From a virus: 37,570 nt of DNA. Both the position numbers and the translations under genes were made by a program. The first letter of the stretch is position 1. Each line of letters opens with the position of its first letter. The notes under the pieces were generated by a model, which worked only from the letters and a program-made list of their open reading frames with translations, was not told the origin of the DNA and did not search any database. This document shows, piece by piece, positions 25,010-32,226 of the stretch. The stretch spans positions 1 to 37,570 of IMG/VR virus record IMGVR_UViG_3300032516_000077; one strand, given 5' to 3'.

Positions 25010-25723
25010 TCAGACTCCTTCCAGTTTTCGCCACTGCTGGCTGCATACTTCCATGAGCTGGTACATCTTGCGCTCGCCTTCGACGTCGCCGATATTCGCG
25101 CACCACCGAGCGAGCCCGCGCGCATAGACGATGTAGTCGTGATCAAGAATACAGAGCCGCCGCGCGCCGGGGCACCCGACCAGGTGGGTCCTCGGAATCC
25201 GCTTGATCCGCCTGAAGAACGGCAACCACGCCAGCCTGTCGCACGGCACCGGATCGCGCCCACACGTCACGCGCACGCCGGAGGGCACGCACGCCTCATC
25301 CATGGCCCACGGTGGAGCGCCGTAGCTGTGCGGTCCTGCAGAGCGCATACCGGCCTGCTTGCGCTTGTAGAACGCCGATACCATGGCGTGAGCGCCGCCC
25401 TGTGAGTGGCCCACCTCGGTCACCGGCTTCTTCGCGGCCTTCTCGGTGTCGATGAGTGCCCGCAGAAACCACTCGACAGCCTCGGCGTATCCATGGTGGA
25501 TGCCGTCATGGTTCGGGCTGATTGAGAAATTCTCCTCCCAATCCTCTGCATCCGGCTGCGTACCATTCCACCCCTCGACAATCGACTCATCACATTCCCA
25601 TATCGTCACGCGGTCCAACTTATTGCGCAGCACTGTAGCCGACCAGCGCTTCGATATCAGCACCGCGCACTTCGGCTGTGATGCCTCGGCTGCGAAGAGA
25701 AAATTCTCGGCAAGTGCATTCAT
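25010..25723 (-). CDS. Alpha/beta-hydrolase, class-3 lipase-like
   Basis: From the ATG at 25723, coupled to the preceding gene by ATGA, the 237-aa protein shows the class-3 lipase order: DWEENFSISPNHDG-HHGYAEAV (counterpart of the 'VHxGF' region), the nucleophile elbow GHSQGG with Ser107, SYGAPP, then GRDPVPCD (catalytic Asp area) and DHDYIVY near the C-terminus for the His. It sits next to the endolysin and holin candidates. It could cleave membrane lipid or an ester-linked envelope component during lysis, analogous in role to LysB esterases; this is inference. No signal peptide is visible. Confidence 0.7.
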   Translation of the reverse strand: MNALAENFLFAAEASQPKCAVLISKRWSATVLRNKLDRVTIWECDESIVEGWNGTQPDAEDWEENFSISPNHDGIHHGYAEAVEWFLRALIDTEKAAKKPVTEVGHSQGGAHAMVSAFYKRKQAGMRSAGPHSYGAPPWAMDEACVPSGVRVTCGRDPVPCDRLAWLPFFRRIKRIPRTHLVGCPGARRLCILDHDYIVYARGLARWCANIGDVEGERKMYQLMEVCSQQWRKLEGV

Positions 25724-26457
25724 CCGAAATTCTTTCGTTCGAGCCGTTTTACGCCACGATCCACAGCGGCCTCTATCAGGCGATTCGCGCGCGCCGAGAA
25801 CCCGGCCCACTGTTCGTAGAAATCGAATTGCTTTTTGATAGTCACAGACGGAACACCGATGAACATCAGCGCGTTTTTTCGGTCACCGTGATCCCATAGG
25901 TCCTTGTCATAGAACAACGTCTTCGTACCTCGCTGCAACACGAACATCGTGCCCATTGCCTCGTATCGCTTCAGTTCAAGAACCGAGTCGCCGGTCTTCG
26001 CCATCACGCCAACACGCTGGAGGTTCGCGTATATGGGGAACACGAGCATCGAGCCCTTGGCCGAGATCCGTCGGCCCTCGATAACGCCTTCCATCGCCTG
26101 ATTGATGTCGCGTTTCGTCCGATAGAGAACACCCATGTGTAGACTCAGCGTCTTCATGAGCTCCATGTTGCCGTCAACCTTGCCCTTCAGGAGTCCCGAG
26201 AATTGCCGAGTCCATGTCGGGGAGTTCTGTGTCGGCGATATTCTCCCACCCCAATTCTTGCGGCGTTCGATGCGGCGACGAACGAGTCCGGAGACGTTGC
26301 CTTTCTTCTTCGATGTCCCGATGAACTGGTCCCGGGTCTTGAGGAACCCGATGAACACGGCCCTCGACATCTCTTTGGGCGCAAATCCCATCATATACGC
26401 GACGCGGTTTGCACCGTAGACCTTGCCCCTGAACACTGGGAGAACATCTTGCATCAT
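25720..26457 (-). CDS. Head-tail connector / tail completion candidate
   Basis: The ATG at 26457 overlaps the stop of the previous gene (ATGA) and gives MMQDVLPVFRGKVYGANRV... (245 aa); an in-frame ATG at 26475 is the alternative. The protein is basic and ends FYEQWAGFSARANRLIEAAVDRGVKRLERKNFG, reminiscent of HK97-gp10-type proteins. It lies after the putative stopper, at the head-to-tail transition. Longer than gp10 relatives, it is assigned mainly by position. Confidence 0.45.
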   Translation of the reverse strand: MMQDVLPVFRGKVYGANRVAYMMGFAPKEMSRAVFIGFLKTRDQFIGTSKKKGNVSGLVRRRIERRKNWGGRISPTQNSPTWTRQFSGLLKGKVDGNMELMKTLSLHMGVLYRTKRDINQAMEGVIEGRRISAKGSMLVFPIYANLQRVGVMAKTGDSVLELKRYEAMGTMFVLQRGTKTLFYDKDLWDHGDRKNALMFIGVPSVTIKKQFDFYEQWAGFSARANRLIEAAVDRGVKRLERKNFG

Positions 26458-26795
26458 ACGAGTCCGAGTCTCCATGCCCCGTATTCGTCGGTGCAGTGCG
26501 TGACCATGAGCGTCTTGGCCACCCCGTCGTCGGGTTCGACCTTCAGGGTTATCGAGTCCTTGCCTTTGTGGACTTCTTTAACGTCAAGACGCGACACGAG
26601 CAAATCCATGCGGGTCTTGATCTGATTGAACGAGGTTCGGTCGGGCTTCATCTGCGCCATCGTAATAGACGGACGGATGGCGAGAATCGACTTCGAGACG
26701 TTGGTCAGTCCGTTTTTGTACGTCACGGACTCGCCAAATTCCGCGAGTTCGATATCTCGAAAATCCGTCATCTCTTGAGTAATGTCAAACGCCAC
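26454..26795 (-). CDS. Head-tail joining (stopper-like) protein
   Basis: The 113-aa protein starts with GTG at 26795 (CGGGGGCACC upstream). It is beta-rich: ELAEFGESVTYKNGLTNVSKSILAI and DSITLKVEPDDGVAKTLMVTHC, then ending AWRLGLV. Size and position after capsid and decoration genes fit gpFII/gp16-type stoppers that close the portal and bind the tail. It is the first gene after the strong terminator, so its transcription depends on read-through or an unseen promoter. Assignment is by context, not by a diagnostic motif. Confidence 0.5.
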   Translation of the reverse strand: MAFDITQEMTDFRDIELAEFGESVTYKNGLTNVSKSILAIRPSITMAQMKPDRTSFNQIKTRMDLLVSRLDVKEVHKGKDSITLKVEPDDGVAKTLMVTHCTDEYGAWRLGLV

Positions 26796-26809
26796 GGTGC
26801 CCCCGAGGT

Positions 26810-26840
26810 AGAAGAAAGAAGGGGGAGGTTGCCCTCCCCC
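26810..26840 (-). terminator. Rho-independent terminator after the capsid genes
   Basis: On the minus strand a perfect 8-bp stem, GGGGGAGG-GCAA-CCTCCCCC, is followed by TTCTTTCTTCT. It lies seven bases beyond the stop of the decoration protein. It would give the capsid and decoration genes a separate, abundant transcript end and limit expression of downstream connector genes. Confidence 0.75.
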
Positions 26841-26846
26841 TCTCGG

Positions 26847-27440
26847 TTAGACCGACTTCGAGCTGGACGAATCGGAGTTCGAACTCGTCGAAATATCCGA
26901 GTTCGAGGACGCGGAGAACCTCGAGACATCCGAACCGGACGAATTCGACTGGCTAGACTTGGAACTCACCGACACGGACACGCTGTTCGAATTCGAGTTC
27001 GATGAATCGGAACCGCTCGAAATCGATGCGCTCACGCTCAGCGAGTCGTTGTCCTTGGGCTCGCCCAAGCGACCGCGCACGTACCCATCAGTACTCGTCG
27101 CGGCCAGCGTGCACTCGGCGATGAAGAAGTCACCGGCCTTGGCAAGCGCACGGGTGACAGCCTCGTTATGCCCGCGGGACCAGAAGATCCGGTCGAGTGC
27201 CGCGAACGTCACGCCCGCGCGTTTCTTGAACGCGAACTCGCCCTTGATCTGCGCCTCGCCCGCGCCGCCGATTGCGAGATCGCCACGCGCAACCATTCCG
27301 ATGGTCTTGCCCTCGGAATTGTGGACGTGGAACACCTCGCCATCAACGAGTGTCTTTGCCTCGTCGTCGTTCACCACCGTGATCTGCTCGTGCTGGTCGA
27401 TTGACCCCACGAGAAACGCCTCATCTACTCGGATCGTCAT
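26847..27440 (-). CDS. Capsid decoration protein (DUF2190-like) with long Ser-rich tail
   Basis: The first about 130 residues are a DUF2190-like domain: ARGDLAIGGAGEAQIKGEFAFKKRAGVTFAALDRIFW and EAVTRALAKAGDFFIAECTLAA...DGYVRGRLG. This domain is common in proteins encoded just after the major capsid gene. Residues 133-197 (26850-27044) are a low-complexity tail in which 36 of 65 residues are Ser, the rest Asp, Asn, Val, Gly and Lys. Ser codons are mixed, so the tract is kept at protein level. RBS AGGAGGTAGT is strong. It likely decorates the capsid surface with the Ser-rich tail outside. Confidence 0.75.
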   Translation of the reverse strand: MTIRVDEAFLVGSIDQHEQITVVNDDEAKTLVDGEVFHVHNSEGKTIGMVARGDLAIGGAGEAQIKGEFAFKKRAGVTFAALDRIFWSRGHNEAVTRALAKAGDFFIAECTLAATSTDGYVRGRLGEPKDNDSLSVSASISSGSDSSNSNSNSVSVSVSSKSSQSNSSGSDVSRFSASSNSDISTSSNSDSSSSKSV

Positions 27441-27499
27441 ACTACCTCCTGGTTAGAGTTTCAGTTTCAAGAGAAAACGGGTGCCCTCGCTTTTCCTGC

Positions 27500-29674
27500 T
27501 TACACGCCGATGTTCTTGTACCATCCGCGGAAGTCGACAAATGCGACTTCGAAGAAGTGCTCGATGTCGAAGATCAGACCCTTCACTTCACCAGCCCCCC
27601 CCATCTTGCTCTGTGTCTGGGGAGCCTCGCGGCCTGCCAGGGAGAGAGTGAGCGCGTGGTCGATTGCCATCGGGTCCTGCACGAGCAGATAGCCGTTCGT
27701 GGTCGGGATCAGGTCGTCGACCAGCGATTCGATGACCGGCTCCAGACCCATACTCCCACCCTGTCGGAACAGGTTGTCGGTCATCGGGTTCACGTTTGCC
27801 GGAGGCGTGGTGAACGGCACATACACGTTTGAGGTGAACTGACGCACAGTCCACTCGCTCCGAGCACCGGTCACGATCAGCTTCGGCGGCATGTTCAGGC
27901 GGGTCGTGCGGGACTGTCCGCCGTCCGGTGCCAGCCGAGGGAAGCGACGCATCGCAACAAACGCCGCGGTGAGGGTCGTCTGTGAGATCGCCGCGCCAGC
28001 AGCGGCCAGGTTGCCGTCGGTGGCGTTGAACAGCGCACGGCCTGTCTCGTTGAGCGTCGGACCGTTGCCGGTGAGCAGTGTCCGCCAGAAACGGTCGTTG
28101 ATCTCGCGAGCGATCGCGCGCCCGAACTTGTAGGGCAGGTCCGTGAGCTGGTCGAGACGGTCGTTGATCGCCATCTCCTCGGTATAGGAGAACGCGCGGC
28201 CCCATTTCTTGAGCTGAGCGTGTTCTGTCTTATCCGAGATCACGCCGAGCTTGGGCGGTTGGCCTTCGGGAATCTCAAGCACGTCGGGCGACCCGCTTGT
28301 CTTGTACATGTCGGCCTGCTTCAGGTCCGACAGTGTGATATTCCGAGAAACCCGCTGATAGGTCGTGGTCTCCTCGCCGTAGCCTTTCAACACGATCGAA
28401 TTCGCTGCCGTCGAGAGCACGGAGTTCAGGTCGTTCGTGTTCATTCCCATGCCCATCTTCGGTCGGATGCCCGCCACTTCGTAACCCAGCAATGCCTTGA
28501 ACAGGCCACCGACGTCGCAGGACTCCGCATTCGCAACGCCGGCCCTTTTGCCGAGGAAGCGCAGCATGCCCTGGAAACCGATAATCCCCGCCATCTCACT
28601 TGATCGGAACTCCTGAACCTTCTTCGGGTCGTTCTCTTTCCCGCCGCGAACGAGAATCGAGTTCACCAGCCCTCCACGGACCTTGTCGGTCTCGTCGACG
28701 CCAACACTCACGCCAACACCCGTCATGCCTGCGCGGATCTTCTCCAGCACCTTCGACTGTGCGGCCTCGATCGTCACGGTCGGCGCGATCAGTTCGTTGA
28801 CGAACGTCTCGTCGCATCCCGCGAGGCCGGCGCACATGGCGCGGATTGCGGTGATTCGCTTGTGTTCGTCGTTTCGCGCCTGGGCCTGGGCCTCGGCGAT
28901 TTCCTTCGCGCGCGCCTCCGCGGTCACGCCTTCGAGCTGTGCCTTCGTCTTGATGACCTTTCCGGTCTCATCGACGAGGTTTCCGTCTTTGTCAAACACC
29001 ATACAGGACTCCTTCGTTATGGGTGGAACTGTTTTTGGTTCTGGTCTGTTTTCAGGTTTCACCAAGGCCAACACCTTGACTTTGCATTCCGCAACCCTCG
29101 CCCGCGCTGAATTCTTCGGGTCCTCCTTCTCTGTTGGGTTCAGGATCTCGTCCGCAAATCCGATTTCTTTGGCCTCGGCTGCACTCATCCAGGTCTCCGC
29201 ATCCATGATCGCCGACATCTGTTCACGAGTTGTATTCTTCGCATGCCTCATGTACGCACTAAGAATCCCCTCCTTCAGTTTGTCAAGGACATCGGCGTAC
29301 TTCCGCAGTGTCTCCGCATCCCCGCCGATCCATATCAGCGGGTTGTGAATCATGTACATCGCGTTCTCTGGCATCGCGATTTTCCCGGGATCAGCGGTCA
29401 TGGCCAACACCGACGCCATTGACGCCGCGAGACTGTCGATAGTCACGCGAATCGGCACTCCATAGGACAGTAACTCGTTGTAAATCGCGTTACCCTCGAA
29501 AACCTCACCACCCGGACTGTTGATTCTCAAGTGAATTCCGTTCGCCTTCGGCTCTTCCTTGAGCTTCGAGATGAAGTCTTTCGCCGAGATCCCCCACGAC
29601 CCGATTTCGTCGTGCACGAGTATTTCGAGTTCTCCGCTTGACTCTTTCTTCATCTGAAACTTCAGTGTCGGCAT
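27500..29674 (-). CDS. Fused ClpP-like prohead protease and major capsid protein
   Basis: The 724-aa chain starts with an S14/ClpP-type protease: INSPGG at 51-56 (oxyanion region), SLAASMASVLA with the nucleophile Ser85, MIHNP with His110, and a C-terminal AAEAKEIGFADEI. A charged, Ala/Glu/Lys-rich helical part (about 230-290) looks like a scaffold or delta domain. From about 400 to the end is the capsid domain, with SDLKQADMYKTSGSPDVLEIPEGQ, FGRAIAREINDRFWRTLLTGNGP and a C-terminal FEVAFVDFRGWYKNIGV. Fusion of protease and capsid in one ORF is known in some phages; self-cleavage during maturation is expected. No internal stop or frameshift is seen. Confidence 0.85.
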   Translation of the reverse strand: MPTLKFQMKKESSGELEILVHDEIGSWGISAKDFISKLKEEPKANGIHLRINSPGGEVFEGNAIYNELLSYGVPIRVTIDSLAASMASVLAMTADPGKIAMPENAMYMIHNPLIWIGGDAETLRKYADVLDKLKEGILSAYMRHAKNTTREQMSAIMDAETWMSAAEAKEIGFADEILNPTEKEDPKNSARARVAECKVKVLALVKPENRPEPKTVPPITKESCMVFDKDGNLVDETGKVIKTKAQLEGVTAEARAKEIAEAQAQARNDEHKRITAIRAMCAGLAGCDETFVNELIAPTVTIEAAQSKVLEKIRAGMTGVGVSVGVDETDKVRGGLVNSILVRGGKENDPKKVQEFRSSEMAGIIGFQGMLRFLGKRAGVANAESCDVGGLFKALLGYEVAGIRPKMGMGMNTNDLNSVLSTAANSIVLKGYGEETTTYQRVSRNITLSDLKQADMYKTSGSPDVLEIPEGQPPKLGVISDKTEHAQLKKWGRAFSYTEEMAINDRLDQLTDLPYKFGRAIAREINDRFWRTLLTGNGPTLNETGRALFNATDGNLAAAGAAISQTTLTAAFVAMRRFPRLAPDGGQSRTTRLNMPPKLIVTGARSEWTVRQFTSNVYVPFTTPPANVNPMTDNLFRQGGSMGLEPVIESLVDDLIPTTNGYLLVQDPMAIDHALTLSLAGREAPQTQSKMGGAGEVKGLIFDIEHFFEVAFVDFRGWYKNIGV

Positions 29675-29743
29675 CGTGTCCCCCGTATATCCGGGTTGAG
29701 TTTATCGCTTTCGCGTCGGTCAACGTCAATGGTTTCGCGACGA

Positions 29744-31300
29744 TCATATCGGCTTGATTTCCATCAGCGCACGCGCGGCTGCTTCATCTGCGCCTTCGTC
29801 GGTCTGATCCTGAGTATCCGCTGCGGCCTGCGCCGCTTCAGCTTCCAACTGTAAGGGCATTTTTAGCCCGAGTCCGTCCATGAACGTCTGCTCAATAGCA
29901 ATCTGTCTTAGCTCAGAACGCCAGTCCTTGCCCCTTGACGAGTAGTGATCCGAGAGCGTTGTCATTTTATTCGCGTAGAGGTCAATCGTTGCCTTGGCGT
30001 CTTTCGTGGGGTCTACCCAATCCCATCCCGGCATCTGCCAATGGCACTGGTTGTACGTCCACGGGTCCGCGAGGTAGTCCGCATACGAGAGCGGGGCCAT
30101 CTTGCCAGACAGGAACATCCATTTCACGAAGTTCTCATAGTCAACCTGGCAAACCTCTTTCGAGAACCACTTCTGTATCATCTGGAAAATGCGCCGGTCT
30201 TCGAGAATATTCGCGCGCGAGGCCGCGAAATTCATGCCCTGCAGGTCCTTCGTGAGAATCTGATACGAGAGACCGGTTCCAATAGCGATCGAGCGTTGGC
30301 ACAACCTGGTCAGCGGGTCGAACACGTCTCCGGTCGGGGTCCCTGCACTGACCACCTCCGGCTTCGTATTAGAGTACATGATCCGCGCAGGCTCCCACTG
30401 AATTTTGTTGTTCTGCATGCCCTTCGCGAGTGCAGGGAGATCGTTTTTGTTCACCCAGAGCGCGATCATCGCCCGAATCCGGGATGCGGTGAACTCGTCT
30501 TCCATCAGCGATCCCAGATCCCACAGCGAGGTCAGAACAGGTGCCTTCCAGGGCACTCCGATATACTGTTCTGGTCGGCGCCGACGGAAGCGGCAACTGA
30601 AATTCTCGGCGGAGATCGGTTCCTTGATCCCCTCGATCCAGTACCGAATCGGTGACCCGTATTCGTCAAGATCGATTCCGTACTGCGTCTGCTTCATCGG
30701 CTCATTCTGGCCCGTGGCTTTTACGAACCAATCCTTGGAGAAATCGAGGCGGTCGGGCTCGATAATCTGATAGGACACAGGGAGGAACGCATTTCGGTGT
30801 GACGGAACCGCGTTCACGCACACTGATCCGCTGTTTATCAGCGTCTTCAGCATCAGTGACTGGCACTCGTAGTACGTTGACTTCCGAGTGCGGTCCCACT
30901 GATCGTTGGCGCGCTTCCATCCCTCGGCGAGCTTCGTGTTCACGTCCTCAGCCAGGGTCCCCGGCGCCGACTCCACGGTTGGCTGCGGCCTTATTCCGTT
31001 ATGGACAATATTACTCTGGAATACGTTGTCGATGTTCTCAGAAAGGCCGTTATTATCCGAGGACTCGCGCGAACGCGCGATCATGCGTTTCAGGTCCTTG
31101 GATATATTATCGAACGGACTCCCGTTTGCCGTCGGCCAGTCGTTGCGAGTGCGAGACGTCGATGCCGCATCGTAGTACATTGACATCCGACGATCAATTT
31201 CATCGAAAATCCGACGCGCACGCGGCAGGTGATCGAGGTTTGCGCCCACGCGCGCGCCCACGTTAAGTAGAAAATTCCCGATGCGCTCAGTGATTTTCAT
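29744..31300 (-). CDS. Portal protein (lambda family)
   Basis: The 518-aa protein begins MKITERIGNFLLNVGARVG and has lambda-type portal features: YDAASTSRTRNDW near the N-terminus, IEPDRLDFSKDWFV, GIDLDEYGSPIRYWIEG, VPWKAPVLTSLWDLGSL and YQILTKDLQGMNFAASRANILEDRRIF. It lies between the gpW-like gene and the protease-capsid fusion. Length matches gpB relatives. It forms the dodecameric ring through which terminase packs DNA. The start overlaps the preceding gene by four bases (ATGA). Confidence 0.9.
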   Translation of the reverse strand: MKITERIGNFLLNVGARVGANLDHLPRARRIFDEIDRRMSMYYDAASTSRTRNDWPTANGSPFDNISKDLKRMIARSRESSDNNGLSENIDNVFQSNIVHNGIRPQPTVESAPGTLAEDVNTKLAEGWKRANDQWDRTRKSTYYECQSLMLKTLINSGSVCVNAVPSHRNAFLPVSYQIIEPDRLDFSKDWFVKATGQNEPMKQTQYGIDLDEYGSPIRYWIEGIKEPISAENFSCRFRRRRPEQYIGVPWKAPVLTSLWDLGSLMEDEFTASRIRAMIALWVNKNDLPALAKGMQNNKIQWEPARIMYSNTKPEVVSAGTPTGDVFDPLTRLCQRSIAIGTGLSYQILTKDLQGMNFAASRANILEDRRIFQMIQKWFSKEVCQVDYENFVKWMFLSGKMAPLSYADYLADPWTYNQCHWQMPGWDWVDPTKDAKATIDLYANKMTTLSDHYSSRGKDWRSELRQIAIEQTFMDGLGLKMPLQLEAEAAQAAADTQDQTDEGADEAAARALMEIKPI

Positions 31301-31479
31301 GCCTTGTTGAACTCCACTGGGAGGAATCCCCCGTATGTCGTGTCGAGATCGTCCGCGGCAATCTGCTTTGCAGCCGCAAGCGCCTCCGCGGGCGTGATAT
31401 ACCGGTGTTCCCGGTCACCGATCTTCACCGACGCAATCCCGCGTGACGCAATATCAATCGCACGTTCTTCTGGCGTCAT
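31297..31479 (-). CDS. gpW-like small head protein (60 aa)
   Basis: MTPEERAIDIASRGIASVKIGDREHRYITPAEALAAAKQI... has the size of lambda gpW, a short helix-strand-helix layout and the same position between TerL and portal. gpW-type proteins join the head completion complex. Sequence similarity by eye is weak, so position carries most of the weight. RBS is GGGGGACACG. It is coupled to the portal by ATGA. Confidence 0.55.
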   Translation of the reverse strand: MTPEERAIDIASRGIASVKIGDREHRYITPAEALAAAKQIAADDLDTTYGGFLPVEFNKA

Positions 31480-31488
31480 CGTGTCCCC

Positions 31489-31569
31489 CTAAAATAACGA
31501 GCCCCATGCCTGAATTGCTTCCGGCAGGGGCTCGTGGGCCGTGGACTGGACGGCGTTATTCGTGGCCAT
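31489..31569 (-). CDS. Possible 26-aa mini-ORF
   Basis: MATNNAVQSTAHEPLPEAI...SLF ends just before the RBS of the gpW-like gene and starts after a possible RBS (AGGT). It is too short to be certain and its second half overlaps a strong hairpin. It could be a leader peptide or a remnant. The tight fit to the next gene is the only support. Confidence 0.3.
   Translation of the reverse strand: MATNNAVQSTAHEPLPEAIQAWGSLF
31492..31533 (-). terminator. Stem-loop with T-rich tail downstream of the GT25 moron
   Basis: Minus-strand GAGCCCCTGCC...GGCATGGGGCTC pairs over 11 bp with one bulge and is followed by GTTATTTTAG. This is a plausible weak intrinsic terminator after the inserted glycosyltransferase gene. 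As it overlaps a mini-ORF, coding constraint is an alternative explanation. Confidence 0.5.
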
Positions 31570-31633
31570 TATTACCTATAAGTTAGGGTGCGTGCTCACA
31601 TAAATACAATATATAGATCTGAGATCCACGAAG

Positions 31634-32218
31634 TCAAATCTGATTGATGAACAACCCACCCATTTCTCCATTCCGCCGAGTTCGCCCGCTGATATCCGAC
31701 TTAATACCCGTGTTTTGAAAAACTAAGTTTCTTGACGCACAATAAATATGTAGTTCTTTTCGCGCAGATATAAAAGCATCATCCAAATTTCTTGTTCCAC
31801 CCTCCAAAACCTTCAATACTTTACTTATCGAATTTTTGTTTACAATGTAGAAATGCGTGCAAAACGTCGGCCCTAAAAGTACCCAAGAATTTATTCTTAC
31901 CGGTGAATGCAAGTGATCGCAATAGTAGAAAAAACAATCCCAATCATCTATTTTTTCAAGAGACTGGACGTATTCAAAACTATTCGTATAGTCATTTGAT
32001 ATGATTATGTCATCCTCGATTATCAACGGACTGACATTTTCGGAAAGACTTTTTTTTAAGACACCTATGTGTGACAACCGACAACCATCTTTTCCAATTT
32101 TCGCAGTGTTTGCCGAATATCGTTCGAATTCAATCCCCCACTTAGCGAGTTCTAATCGCGTCAATTCTAATCGATCTTTTCTATAGTCAAGATTTATCAA
32201 AAATGCTTTGTCCCACAT
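31634..32218 (-). CDS. GT25 (LpsA-like) glycosyltransferase, AT-rich moron
   Basis: The 194-aa protein shows GT25 motifs: AFLINLDYRKDRLE at the start, GCRLSHIGVLKKSL, and the acidic site LIIEDDIII. GT25 enzymes transfer galactose or glucose to LPS or, in other branches, to hydroxylysine. The gene is visibly AT-rich compared with both flanking genes, has its own GGAGG RBS, and sits between terL and the gpW-like gene, where lambda-type genomes have none. A hairpin follows it. This looks like a horizontally acquired moron modifying host or virion glycans. Confidence 0.8.
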   Translation of the reverse strand: MWDKAFLINLDYRKDRLELTRLELAKWGIEFERYSANTAKIGKDGCRLSHIGVLKKSLSENVSPLIIEDDIIISNDYTNSFEYVQSLEKIDDWDCFFYYCDHLHSPVRINSWVLLGPTFCTHFYIVNKNSISKVLKVLEGGTRNLDDAFISARKELHIYCASRNLVFQNTGIKSDISGRTRRNGEMGGLFINQI

Positions 32219-32226
32219 ACGTCCTC

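Noticed and set aside
29505-29747. 80-aa frame overlapping portal end and protease start
   Set aside because: It begins with an ATGA overlap but runs through the protease N-terminus in another frame with a composition typical of a shadow frame.
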